Origin: Flaccisagitta enflata
Taxonomy: Eukaryota > Chaetognatha > Sagittoidea > Aphragmophora
Length of the DNA stretch: 64,000 nt
Assembly (NCBI GenBank): GCA_965153355.1
Contig: OZ231126.1
Span: 84,692,001-84,756,000 of the forward strand
Reading direction: 5' to 3'
Shown here: positions 38,375 to 52,954 of the stretch, piece by piece
Layout of the letters: every line of letters begins with the position of its first letter
Numbering within the stretch: position 1 is the stretch's first letter
Made by a program: the position numbers and the translations under genes
Notes under the pieces: generated by a model
The model's input: the letters and a program-made list of their open reading frames with translations, nothing else
The model's database searches: none
What the model was told of the DNA's origin: nothing

Positions 38375-38577
38375 TTTTAGTCGCATGCACGCGACTCTAC
38401 AAGCCGCTTTGTCCGTCGGTCGGTGAGCTCAGATAGGTCTGATAGAGCACAGAATTGATCTGATAGGGCTATGGGTAGGTCTGATAAAGCTAGGGATAGG
38501 TCTTATGGAGCTAGGGATAGGTATAGGAATTAATAACACCCGGCGCACCGTCTTGGCCCGTGTATCCAGCCTTGTTT
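38375..38577 (+). mobile_element. H-element with GATAGGTCTGATAGAGC repeats
   Basis: Hairpin AGTCGCATGCACGCGACT, CCGTCGGTCGG, short internal repeats of TCTGATAGAGCTA, GTGTATCCAGCCTTGTTTT end. Confidence 0.7.
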
Positions 38578-38681
38578 TGTCAAATCTCAGTAATGGCTAA
38601 CCTAGATTCTTTTTAGAAAATGATAGAAAGGTCGGAAGATCCCAAGGGAAGATATATGCTACCCGGAAAGAGAGAAGAACA

Positions 38682-39395
38682 GGTCGCCCAAGGGCAATAT
38701 GTGGTCAGCGATACCCGTTGCCCTGCTTTGAGTGATTATGAATTGGAGTGAGGGGAAGCAGGGCAGCGGCCCCGAAGGGGACGAAGTCCTGTAGAACACA
38801 GGGGGACTTTCGTTCGTCCTGCCTGAAGAAGTGGATGAGATACTATAGAGGGCTGACTGAAGGCCTTCAAGAGCCTAAACTGAGGTCTGAGAAGGCTGAT
38901 ACAAGGCCTGAGAATGCCAATTAGAAGCTTGAGAGGGCTGACTTGAAGCCTGATAGCAATAAATTGAGGCTTAGATGGCTGATTTGAGGCCTGAGAGGCC
39001 AGGTTTGAGGCCTGAGAGGCCAGGATTGAGGTCTGATAATTTGGATTTGAGGCCTGAGAGGCCTAATTTGAGGCCTGAGAGGCCTAATTCGAGGCCTGAG
39101 AGGCCAAATTTGAGGCCTAAGAGGCCAAATTTGAGGTTTGCCAGGCCAATTTGAGGCCTGAGGCGCTGGATTTGAGGCCAGAAAGGCTGGATTTGAGGCC
39201 TAAGAGGCTGGATTTGAGGCCAGAAAGGCTGGATTTGAGGCCTAAGAGGCTGGATTTGAGGCCTGAGAGGCCAGATTTGAGGCCTGAGGGCTTGACGGAG
39301 GGGGGGGACGAACAAACAAACGGACGGACGGATGAACGAAAGTCCACCTGTGTTCTACAGGACTTCGTCCCCTTCGGGGCCGCTGCCCAAAAAGC
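38682..39395. mobile_element. S-element, best-preserved copy
   Basis: Terminal inverted repeats of about 60 bp: GGGCAGCGGCCCCGAAGGGG at 38761 and its complement at 39371-39390, both continuing through ACGAAGTCCTGTAGAACACA. An extra left arm holds hairpin GGGCAA...TTGCCC. Array of GGCCTGAGAGGCTGGATTTG. Confidence 0.9.
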
Positions 39396-40047
39396 ACGCC
39401 TGTTGTCATCATGACATTTTGTCAGATGTTTATAACCCCTCTTACCCAAATATTTGTTGGTATAGCCATCTGACATCAAGATTACATGATGTGTGCAACA
39501 TTAGCTTTCAAAGGACACTAAATACTACCAAATCACTAGATTCAGAGTTATCACTCTGACAAATGTAGTCCATAAAATTTGCACAAAATGTGACCGCGAG
39601 TTTAAACTTTGTTGCCTTCAAATGGAAACAGCAATTGAATAAGCAAAGGACAAACTATACCATGCGTGTAAAAAAAAGACGCATCCTTCTTTCTATTGAT
39701 AAAATAGATACAAAAAATAAATAAAACTTTTTTTAAAAGAAACTTTTTCAAAGATTTTCAAAAAATCTTTCAATCTAGACCAATCCCAGGTTTTTATCTC
39801 AAACGGTTTAGGAGCTAGAGCCTTCCAAAGAGAAGCTTTATTTTGCTGAAATGGACTTTTTATATAGGGATTGTGAAAATGAAAATGCAAAGTTTTCATT
39901 CAAATTAATGCCATTTCTAAACGAAAAAAGATAGAAATACCAGATTAAAACCAAATAAAAGTATTTTTGAAGGGCTTTCCAATGGTCTAGAATTTCAATA
40001 GGTTTTATTGAAATTTGTTGCCACAATGAGCTATTCAAAAGTGCGTC

Positions 40048-40300
40048 TATTTAGTTGCGGACCGCAACTCTATAAGAGGCTTTGTCCGTCCGTTGGTCTG
40101 TCAGTCTGTTGGTCCGTTGGTCCGTCGGTCCGTCGGTCCGTCGGTCCGTCGGTCCGTTGGTCCGTGGTGAACGAGTCGAAAAGTGGAAAAATGAGTGTTT
40201 CAGATACTTTTTGCTAATGTTTGTGTGGAGGGGTAGAGTTGGGGTGTGGATGGGGTTTGGATGCCCCTGCCCACCCGTCCGCAACGATATCGTGACCCCG
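40048..40300 (+). mobile_element. H-element, GCGGAC subtype
   Basis: AGTTGCGGACCGCAACTCTATAAG, a long GGTCCGTC ladder, CCCACCCGTCCGCAAC and CCCCGTGTCACTTGTT end. Confidence 0.7.
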
Positions 40301-40541
40301 TGTCACTTGTTCATTGATACATGTGGTACTAATGTTCAATAGAACTAACTTTAAGATTATAATCTAAATTTCACCATATTAAATCTTCTAGCGGTACCAT
40401 TTTTATACCCATATGTTTGTGCATAATTTTCTGCTCACCCTATTATTCGATGTCATGAGAGAGAGGAGTAAGGGAATGTAATGTGTCTAAGTGAGCCTAG
40501 CGCCGGGTAATCAGCAAGTCCTCGTACAATGAGGTTCGTGC

Positions 40542-40757
40542 AAAAACAGCTTAAACTGGAGGACTGTATCTAAGTATTTCAATTATATCTGATGATTCAT
40601 TGGTTATGAAAAGTCAAAAAAAAAAAAAATGTCGGTTTCCATAATACCAATGAACGCAAGGACACAAACATCAATCAACTCATCTAAATTTTGCATATGA
40701 AGTTTACTAAATCAAATCAGGATACTTAGATTCCTTCCTCCAGTTTAGGCTGTTTTT
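40542..40757. mobile_element. Small inverted-repeat element, 216 bp
   Basis: About 36-bp terminal repeats with a few mismatches: AAAAACAGCTTAAACTGGAG and CTCCAGTTTAGGCTGTTTTT. No TA flank. Confidence 0.75.
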
Positions 40758-40938
40758 CCACGATCTCCACCGAAAATGGTCTCCAGTTTTAACGCGACTT
40801 CCTGCCAGAAAATGAGATCCGCCCACTCATTGGCACGAAAGGCGCCTGGCAACCGAAATATCTCCGTGGCAACCCATCTCTCCATCATAATCAGTCTCTT
40901 TCACTCTAGTCTTGCGCGCGACTACTAAGCGCATAGTC

Positions 40939-42320
<1,382 letters not shown>

Positions 42321-42329
42321 CTGCTTTTT

Positions 42330-42872
42330 GAGCAGCGGCACTGAAGGGGCTAATGACCTATGCTCTCACACATGAGGAAATTTCTCTTTCCTCTCCTTCT
42401 CATTCTGCGTCCCCCAACCCAGCCTTGAGACCCAAATCCCAGCCTTAAGGCCCATATCCCATCCTCGAGACCCAAATCCCAGCCTTGAGGCCCAAATTCT
42501 AACCTTGAGACCCAATTCCCAGCCTCAAGGCCCAAATCCCAGCCGCAAGGTCCAGATCCCAGCCTCAAAGCTAAAAGCCCAGCTCAAGCCTGAAATTCAG
42601 CCTCAAGACCCAGATCCCAGCCTCAGGGCCCAGATCCTAGCGCCAAGGCCTAAATCCCAGCACAAAGGCCTAAATCACTCCCCAAGATCTTAATCTCAGC
42701 TCAAAGGTCCAAATTCAAATTGCTAAAAGGAGAAGGAGAAATTTCCCCATGTGTGAACGCGAAGGTCATGAGTCTGTTTGGGGCCGCTGCCTTTCTCCCT
42801 CAACTTCAATCACTACCTACTTAGGCAGGGCACCGGTACCGCTGACCATCTAACACTTTTGTTACTTTTCAT
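42330..42872. mobile_element. S-element
   Basis: Left GAGCAGCGGCACTGAAGGGG, AATGACCTATGCTCTCACAC; right TTCCCCATGTGTGAACGCG, GGGGCCGCTGCC, GGCAGGGCACCGGTACCGCT. About 20-bp AATCCCAGCCTCAAGGCCC units. Confidence 0.85.
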
Positions 42873-42925
42873 TTCAGCAAAAAATATTGAATCTGCTAAA
42901 AACCTGCTGCATTTCAATGAGGATT

Positions 42926-43935
<1,010 letters not shown>

Positions 43936-43968
43936 ACCCCACTATAAACCAGTCAACCAAGGGCCTTA

Positions 43969-44512
43969 CAGTTGAACCCCGCAAAAACGGATGTCAAGGG
44001 ACTTAAACACCACGTAATCTGAGGTGAGATTAAAACCCGGGGTTTACTCGGGTATTTGGGTATGCTCGGGTATTGCTCGAGTATTGCTTGGGTATTGCTC
44101 GGGTATTGCTTGGGTATTGCTAGGGTATTACTTGGGTATTGCTTGGGGATGCTCGGGTATGCTCGGGTATTACTTTGGCATTGCTTTGGTATCGCTCGGG
44201 AATGCTCGGGTATTTGGGTATACTCGAGTATTGCTTGGGTATTACCTGGGTATTGCTCGGGTATTGCTCGGGTATTGCTAGGGTATTTCTTGGGTATGCT
44301 CGGGTATTGCTCAGGTATTAATCTCACATTTTTCTATTAGAGATTACCAGGTGTTACAGATATATGAAAATTTTCTTCGCTACAAACGGATTTCTTTTAT
44401 TGCCAACATAGAAAATGAAAAGAAATGATATGAAGGAACCAAGATTTGATATCTGCAATAGGCACATTTCCATAACTCTTTGGTCCGCTATAGTTATAGC
44501 GGGGTGTAACTG
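43969..44512. mobile_element. TA-flanked element (pogo-like end) with 11-bp minisatellite
   Basis: Ends CAGTTGAACCCCGC and GCGGGGTGTAACTG with TA on both sides (43967-43968, 44513-44514). CAGT...ACTG ends with TA fit pogo/Tigger-type elements. An array of CTCGGGTATTG/CTTGGGTATTG units fills 44038-44320. No transposase. Confidence 0.75.
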
Positions 44513-44514
44513 TA

Positions 44515-44922
44515 TTTGGTAAGCGATTCCAGTTGTCCTTCTTTGCATGATTGTGGGTTTGAGTGACCCCAAAGAGAAGGAAGCTCGTAGAACTCACTCA
44601 GCTTTCGTCCATACCGCCTGCCTACGAGAGTTGATGAGATGCCGTAGATGTCTAGTTAAGAGCTTCGAGGCGGATTCAAGGTCTGAGAAAGCTTACTAAT
44701 ACTAGGCTGATTTGATTGCTTTGAGTCCTGAGCGGGCTGCTTTGAGGCCAAGATGGATAATTTAAGGCCTGCGAGGGCTAATTTGAGGCTTGAGAGGCCT
44801 GATTTGAAGCCTTAGAGGCCTGACCGAGGGAGGAGGACCAATGTACCAATGGATCAATGAACGGACAAATGGACCCTGTGATCTAAAGGACTTCGTTCCC
44901 TTCTGGGCCGCTTCCTATAAAC
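44515..44922. mobile_element. S-element, diverged
   Basis: Right end GATCTAAAGGACTTCGTTCC and GGGCCGCTTCC; left end altered (GAAGCTCGTAGAACTCACTC). Short array of GGCCTGAGAGGCTAATTTGA. Confidence 0.6.
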
Positions 44923-45205
44923 GTGAAGAAAAGCTTCACTTCCCCTGGGGGGCCTCGCTATCCTTAGTTGTTTTCTTATTTGGACCTTGCTAAAGCTAAA
45001 CTCAATCAGCAGGTGTTTTTGACCCACGCTCCTGCCCACCGATGACCAAGGTATCGAACAACATTGTCAATGAAATCCCAAAAACAGACAAAAATGAATG
45101 TTTTGGTAAATAAGAAAAAAAGAATCCCAGTCTTTCAGGGATAACGTGTTTGTTTCTTTTTGATAACTCCTTTTCGTGCTTCATTCCCTTCTCTTCGGAT
45201 TTTTT

Positions 45206-46179
<974 letters not shown>

Positions 46180-46240
46180 TTTCTTTTTTTCTCGAATCGA
46201 TCTGTAAATTCCTTGTCGTCTTTTGAGACATCGTAAGAAA

Positions 46241-46450
46241 GGACAAGGCCGGATACACGGCCAAAACCAGTCGCGGACGGGCTTGCCCGGGCGATAATGC
46301 TCGGTTTCACACTTAATGTGATCGTTTTCAACTCGAGTGTGACAACTTGAGCGTGACGGACGGACGGACGGACGGACGGACGGACGGACGGACGGACGGA
46401 CGGACGGACGAACAAAGCCTCTTATTGAGTCGCTTGTCCGCGACTAAAAA
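46241..46450 (-). mobile_element. H-element with (GACG)n ladder
   Basis: ACAAGGCCGGATACACGGCC start, AGTCGCGGACGGGC, about 16 GACG units at 46347-46410, hairpin AGTCGCTTGTCCGCGACT. Confidence 0.8.
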
Positions 46451-46639
46451 CCAGAACAAAAAAATTCCTTTTGCGCAAAAGATTTTGAGACTTTCACACT
46501 TCCAAATTTAGATGTTTGATAAGAAGTCAAAATCCAAAAGTGCAATAAGAAAGAATTGAGATTTGAGAAAAAAAGCAACGACGAAACAAATAACCCAAAA
46601 AATATGAGGGAATTATTCTTTAGAAAATGAAAAGAAAAT

Positions 46640-46872
46640 GAACAAGGCCGGATACATGGCTACCCCAGTCGCGTGCGGGTGGGCAGGGGCCATATTTGAG
46701 GTCACTTCATCATTTGGGCAGGAGCAGTGAGGCCAAAGAACGCATAAACAAAAAAAAAGTAAAGTGTGACGGACCGACTGATGGACCAACAAACGGACGG
46801 ACCGACGGACCGACGGACCGACGGATGAACCGACAAAGCGGGGTGTAGAGTCGCGTATCACGCGACTAAAAA
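46640..46872 (-). mobile_element. H-element, compact complete copy
   Basis: The clearest short copy: AACAAGGCCGGATACATGGC, AGTCGCGTGCGGGTGGGCAG, a GGACCGACGGACC ladder, AAAGCGGGGTGTAG, hairpin AGTCGCGTATCACGCGACT, AAAAA. Confidence 0.85.
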
Positions 46873-47070
46873 GAGTCTTGCATGAGATGACTTAAAGAGC
46901 AACAGAAATATGCGAGGGGGGAAAAGTAAGGAAAAAAAATAACGTTGGGTAAACATAAAGTCTCAAGAATGACTAAATGCGAGCCTACATTTTTTTCTCC
47001 AATGAAAGGTCGCTGAGGTCAAGTTAAAAAGCGCAAAGAATTCTTATGTAAGTTTTTTTCTTCTTTCTAC

Positions 47071-47110
47071 CTCTTAGACTGTTGCCATTGGTGGTGCTGT
47101 GGGTGAATTG
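47071..47110 (-). CDS. 40-nt His/Gln-rich exon candidate
   Basis: The acceptor is a ~375-bp (CT)n tract ending TTTCTTAG; the donor is AAGAG|GTAGAA. One open frame reads IHPQHHQWQQSK. It resembles exon C in having the dinucleotide tract as its pyrimidine tract. Confidence 0.3.
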
Positions 47111-47121
47111 CTAAGAAAGAG

Positions 47122-47505
<384 letters not shown>

Positions 47506-47639
47506 GCAGCCAGACGGACCGATAAGCATACAGACAGATAAACAGAGTGACAGACAGGTGCCCACATACAAGGCAAGACACAAATACATTCTTATAGTTA
47601 TACATACTCTAATCATTCGTTGACTGCCTTGAAGATATG

Positions 47640-48180
47640 GAAGAAGTAAAAGATTAGTAGGGGAAGCAAGTGTAGTACGGGGACCTCGCCTCAGGCTAGC
47701 TCACTGCTGCAGGTCCTTCTGCTCACTAACTTGCCTCCTCAGCTTCTCCTTCCTCTTGATTGGCTGTTGCTTTCTCTCTCCTCTGCTACCTGCCTCATCT
47801 TCCCCATTTGCTCTGTTCTTCATTGCTGACATCTCTGGTCTAGCGTACCCATTTCCTAGGGCGCACCTCTCACTCCTCCTGCTCATTCATATGGACCGGT
47901 GGCTGCGATAGCCAAGTCCCAGAGCATATAGGGCATCCCTTGAGTCTTTCCCTCCCCCTTTAGCAGTCATGACAGCTAGCTGCCTTTGCTTTGCTTAAGT
48001 CAGCTCATTTCATGAGGATTCTAGGTCTTGATATATTCCACTTTTACCTAGATTGAGGTTTGGCAGGACACTTATACCCGAGGGCCCTTCTCAGGTCTTC
48101 CTTCTTTAGGCAGGGCAGGGTCTTACTGGCAGGCGACTTTCTCTTTTTGTTCCCTTTTGGGCATTCTCCACTGACCCCCT
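47640..48180. other. Unexplained island of different composition
   Basis: GC- and CCT-rich, mixed sequence with no tracts and no similarity to the other repeats. A 61-codon minus frame (47701-47886, Arg/Lys/Glu-rich, ending VSEQKDLQQ) is open but lacks splice support. It could be an untranslated region, a pseudogene piece or an element seen once. Confidence 0.3.
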
Positions 48181-48211
48181 CTTTTCCCCAGTATTATAGC
48201 AAGTAGGAAAG

Positions 48212-48447
48212 GAACAAGGCCAACACTTATAAGTCGCGTGCGAGACTCACAGATGGACTTAGAATGACTTAGAAAAACTTAGAATGACTCAGTATACTCC
48301 TAAATGATTTAAAATGACTTAAAGAAATAAAATCAATGAAAAACTAAAAGTGTGATGGACAGACAGACCGACCAACTGATCGATGGACGGACGGACGGAT
48401 GGACGGACAAAGCGGGGTTTAGAGTCGCGTGCACGCGACTAAAAAGT
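48212..48447 (-). mobile_element. H-element with GACTTAGAAT units
   Basis: AACAAGGCCAACACTTATAA start, a few GACTTAGAAT units, GGACGGACGGAC ladder, hairpin GTCGCGTGCACGCGAC. Abuts the exon candidate at 48450. Confidence 0.8.
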
Positions 48448-48449
48448 AG

Positions 48450-48660
48450 ACAAAAAGTGCGCCCATAGAGGAGACGAAAAAAAATATTTTTGGGTAAACA
48501 CAACACAAGTACGCAATGACAAACATGACGGCGAGAGCTTTTTCAAGATCAACGAAAGTTTTCTTGAAAAACTCAACGTTGAGAGTGTGAAAAGATTTCG
48601 TTAATTTGACGACACGCTGTTGGCACATACAAAAGACGTTCGAGGCGCGAAATAAGACTT
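48450..48660 (-). CDS. Exon candidate with a hydrophobic, membrane-like segment
   Basis: Acceptor TTCTTTTTTTTCTTCTCAG precedes an open frame reading VLFRASNVFCMCQQRVVKL, then a charged stretch, then ALAVMFVIAYLCCVYPKIFF, which has the length and hydrophobicity of a transmembrane helix. The frame runs without a clear donor into an H-element at 48447. Either the exon ends earlier or the element truncated it. Family not recognised. Confidence 0.4.
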
Positions 48661-49284
48661 CTGAGAAGAAAAAAAAGAATTTATACCCGAGTGCGAAGAA
48701 AAACAACTGAGAGTGAACTTCTTTAAGAAAATTTCAGAGCAAATGAAATTCTGCAAATTTCATCCTCTGAATTCGTACTAAATAAAAGGTGCCCAAGGAA
48801 TTTTTAGTATTCAATGGCTTTGCATTGCATTTCGTTGCATTGAGAATTAACAAAGAGTATACCAAGGTTGACGCCCAACAGATTCATGAGCAAATCTTCC
48901 CGTACAATGTTGAGGACGTAAAAACTAAAATGTAATGATTTGTTGGGAAAAAAAAGGAAAAACGTTTTTAGATTTTTTGAGTTTCGCTTATGAATTAATT
49001 TTTTCCATTTTTGCTTGGGGCATTTTGGGAAAGTTGAGGAGCAACTAGGCTCACCCGAGGCTGGGGTTGAAATTGATACAGGGTGAAAGAAGTTAGTTTT
49101 TTACACCTTCTGGAACAAAGCAGGGAACTGTCGGACCAATAATTTAGGCGCTATGAATTTTTTGATTTTTTTTGATTTCTTTACATTTTCCGCATTTATC
49201 CCAAAGATTAATATTCTTCATCAATCTTAACTTTGGGCCCTATGTAACAACAAAAATGAGTCCACAGACATTGACAAACTTTGA

Positions 49285-49372
49285 AGACTGACCAACTGAC
49301 CAACCAACCGACCAACCAACTGACGGACGGACAAAATGGGGTTTTAAGTTGTTGCACACAACTTAAAAAAAT
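49285..49372 (-). mobile_element. Degenerate H-element fragment
   Basis: ACCAACCAACCGACC ladder, GACGGACGGAC, and a changed hairpin AGTTGTTGCACACAACTT. It lies inside an E-element. Confidence 0.5.
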
Positions 49373-49408
49373 TGTTTGTCATCTTTTTGGTGCTCCATCT
49401 TGGTGCTC

Positions 49409-49410
<2 letters not shown>

Positions 49411-49506
<96 letters not shown>

Positions 49507-49509
49507 AAA

Positions 49510-49599
<90 letters not shown>
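49411..49599. repeat. (GA)n, A12, (CA)n compound tract
   Basis: The same GA/CA pairing, read on the opposite strand, as the compound tract at 43069-43567. Confidence 0.95.
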
Positions 49600-49605
<6 letters not shown>

Positions 49606-49744
49606 TGAAGCAAAATAAGAGAGTGAAAAGAAAATTGAAATGAGGAGAGAGAAAGAACTGAAAATAACAAAAACAATCTTACGATTTTTTTCCGGTCGGC
49701 GAGAGCCGCTTTTACTGGTAATAGGGAAAATCTTTCCTCTATCA

Positions 49745-50178
49745 ATATTTAATGATTAGTTAATGCAAGGTCTCTCAGAAGTGTAACACCCCTTACTAAT
49801 TCATGGGTCTCCCAAGCTTTTGAGGGGCCCCAATCAATTTTGGATAGAGCTACCAATTTTGTTCATGCAAAGACACATGGAAGGAGTCTCTTTGATGCTA
49901 ATAAACTGATGAAGAAGAAAAAAAAGATGACTAGCACTGTATGGGAGAGTTAAGCTTTCGGAGTTAAGACCCAATTCCAAGCACAATTACATACGTGCAA
50001 CAGCATCAACAAGCCCGATAGGGCAACGGTGTGTCCTCCTCTGAGCTCTGAGCAGAGCGAATTTTGTTCTTTACTCAATTTGCTCATGTATTTCCTCATC
50101 ACTAGCTCGTTTCGCTTAGTTTTCATTCCATCTTTAGTTTTTTTTTCATAGATTGGGTGATTTTCAAAACCGACAGAT
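49745..50178. other. Stretch with nothing assigned
   Basis: Unique sequence; no coding evidence. Confidence 0.4.
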
Positions 50179-50992
50179 TTTTAGTCGCGTGCTACGCGAC
50201 TCTACACCCCGCTATGTTGGTCCGTCGGTCGGTTAATCGGTCGGTTAATCGGTCGTTTGGTCGGTCGGTCCCATTTTTATTTATTCGGCATATTTTAGCT
50301 TTTCGAGCATACTGCACCTGCCCAGATGCCCTAGTGACCTTCTCCAGCACTGCTCCTGCCCACCCGCACGCGACTAACACCTGTTTAACAATTATCGTCC
50401 CAACTGCTATGTGTCCACTAATAAACACACTTTTTTCAGTGTAAATCTTTTTTCATTGACTTGTATAAGGGAGAATACATAATTCTAACTTATTTTCAAG
50501 AAAAAAAACTTGGAATAAGTACATTAACAACAAATACGATTAAAATGAATACACTAATAACGACTAAGTGACTGTAAAATTTCTGTTTTTCATCATCTTG
50601 ACAACATTTTTTTCTTGAGGTTTTGACAGTTTTTTTTCGGCATTTCGTCACCTTTCTGCTGCAGAAAAGGACTGTCCACTCTCAACTCAAGCAATCAAGC
50701 AAGAAAACTTGCTTGCTACCGGCATTCAATTGTGCAAAAATATGATTTGCCTTTATCTGGTTTTTCTGGTAAAAATTCATGATAATGTGATGACGCACCT
50801 CATTTTTGATGCACTCCATTTCCGGCAAGATGAACTTGGATGGCTCCACGTGTCTTTTACATTAAACTTGTACATACTAGCTAGTTTGTGTAAAAATTTC
50901 AAGTCACTGGCTCAATATCTGGCTCAATATTTGGCTTGTTGAAAGTTGGGACGATAATTGTTAAACAGGTGTTAGGGTATCCGTGTATCCGG
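50179..50992 (+). mobile_element. H-element split by a TA-flanked insertion
   Basis: Hairpin AGTCGCGTGCTACGCGACT and a GGTCGGTTAATCGG ladder run to CGCACGCGACTA at 50376. The rest (GGGTATCCGTGTATCCGGCC) continues at 50975 after the 596-bp element. Confidence 0.8.
50377..50972. mobile_element. TA-flanked inverted-repeat element, 596 bp, inserted in an H-element
   Basis: Perfect 29-bp terminal repeats start ACACCTGTTTAACAATTATC (50377-50405 and 50944-50972), with TA duplicated at 50375-50376 and 50973-50974. No transposase. The flanking H-element pieces join cleanly if it is removed. Confidence 0.9.
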
Positions 50993-51904
50993 CCTTATTC
51001 AAAATAATTATTACAAAAATCAACATGAGTAATTTTACACAGCATATAAGACCCTGAACTTTTCTCTCACATGATCTAAGTATCAAATTATGAGCTTCAA
51101 GAAAAAATTTCAAGCTAATAGATGCAATATTAATAGGCTATCAAGTTCATGACTGCGTAAAAACCTTTGAATTTTAACTGGGCCAGCTGCAGTTCATTGT
51201 CATCATATGTTCATTTGTTTTGGCAAAAAAACCACAACCTAACCGTAATTGTTGGAGAGGTCGCAATACAGCATCAAACAACGGAAATTGGAGAAATTCT
51301 GACAAAAGACTAGCGTCTAAAGGCTATGACGTGTGCAAAAAAAGTTAAAATATAGTTACAAACTACTTGTCAACTGAAAAAGCAAAAGGTAATTTATTTC
51401 TGTACAATATATGCTACCACTCATATACATACAATTCCAATCTTAGGCTATAACCCCTAACTTTTTGGTTAAAGAAATAATTATCAGTAACCTATGGATT
51501 GGTATTAAACTTTTTATTTTTTATAAGATCTTCGTTTTTTTTTCCAAAGGCTTCCTGTTTTTATTTTTAAGGCAAAATTAAGCCTTCAATGTTCTGAGAG
51601 CGTTCTTAATTCTAGATAATAAATAAAATTATAGTAAACCTTTTAATTCACTATTAATTATTAGAAATAAATATACTTTTATCAATAATTGCTGAAATAG
51701 ATACTAAATTATAAAGTCAAGGGATATATTTATGGCATTTATGTTAGAAATAGCAGAATTTTATTGTAAATCTTCTAATTTCAAATATTTTATCAATATT
51801 TCAAAAGTTTTATTATTAGCAAAAAATTTTCTTTTAGAATTTGAAGCCTTCACATGTTCTAAAGATGTTCTTAATTTTAGGGCAATTAAAAGCCTAGATG
51901 TTCT
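50993..51904. other. AT-rich stretch, nothing assigned
   Basis: Repeated ATTCTTAAT-type motifs at 51600-51900 and again near 54700-55030 (AATGTTCTTAA) hint at a low-copy AT-rich repeat. Confidence 0.4.
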
Positions 51905-52735
51905 TACCAGTAATGGCGGCTGTCGCCGTGAGGATAAAAGTCGTAAGCATTGGTCACTTTTCACCATCTTCAGTCACTGAAATATTGTTTGATCAAATCA
52001 ATAGCAATTGTATGTGTTGACTGCACTGAAAATCAGAAAAAAATAGGACTGAGCCAAATGAGCTAGATAAGCTAAAATAATCAAAATGATTCAACCACAC
52101 AACCAGTTTGCTCGCTGACATGCTTTCCTGTATTTGCATGCTTAAATCAAAATATCAATTTTTTCATCCTATTTAGAATTAGAGAAAAAGTACAAGCTAA
52201 ATGAGCTTAATGAGCTAAAATACTTGAAAACACCCTCACAGATGAGCAGCTTTGCTCACGGACATGTTTTTTTTTATTTGCTTGCTTGAACAAGTTTGAA
52301 AATATTTATTCATTTATCATATTGGAAATCAAAAGGAATAGACTGAGCTAAGTTTGTAAATGAGCTAAAATGCTCAAAAACGCCCTCACAGAGTGCTCAT
52401 AAACATGTTTTCTTGTATTTGCATGCTCAAACAAACATAAATACACTCTTTTATCGATCTTACGCAAAATCGTAAAAAATCAAAAAAATTCGATTCGAAT
52501 TTTTTATAAATAAATCTTTAAAAAATCATAGCGCGAAAAATATTTGTCGTAGAGAATTCTGTTTGGCGCTAAATGAAAGAGAATTATCAAATTTACTAAC
52601 CCCATCAATTTCATTGGAGGCCCCAATCGCTCGATCCAAACCCTCAACTTTCTCATAAGAAAATAAAAACCCTGTTTCTCTCAAATATGTCAAAAAGTCG
52701 AAGACTGACTTTGACTTTTTTCCCAATAAACTAGG
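51905..52735 (+). mobile_element. E-element, diverged copy without a long tract
   Basis: Left motif TACCAGTAATGGCGGCTGTC, AAAAGTCGTAAGC; right part with CGTAGAGAATTCTGTTTGGC and TTTGACTTTTTTCCC. Interior AT-rich. Confidence 0.65.
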
Positions 52736-52954
52736 TTCTTATAAAAAATAAAAAGTGTATTAAACAGATATTAAGGCTTTTGTTTAAAACTTACAAAATA
52801 ACTAAGTTAAGAATAGGAAATTTTAAAAGGGAGTTATGATATAGTAACCTTAATCTAGCGCTGACTTCTGGCCTTGGATGGGTCTTCCAATTCAGCTATA
52901 TCATAAGTTAAACTTAACTGAAAAAATGGAACTGAGGGGTCCATATCCCCAGTT

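Larger units (their letters stand above)
49100..49725 (-). mobile_element. E-element, diverged copy with (GT)n(CT)n and an H fragment
   Basis: Left motif complement at 49680-49725 (CCGGTCGGCGAGAGCCGC). The right part at 49100-49260 keeps AAAATTCATAGCGCC. An H-element fragment lies between. Confidence 0.65.

Noticed and set aside
43953-44327. IPEQYPSNTRA-like repeat protein frame
   Set aside because: It is the 11-bp minisatellite read in one frame, inside a TA-flanked element.
46640-46872. Calling the H-elements Helitrons
   Set aside because: A hairpin and CTAA are present, but no TC start, defined AT target or Rep/helicase frame is visible, so the class is left open.
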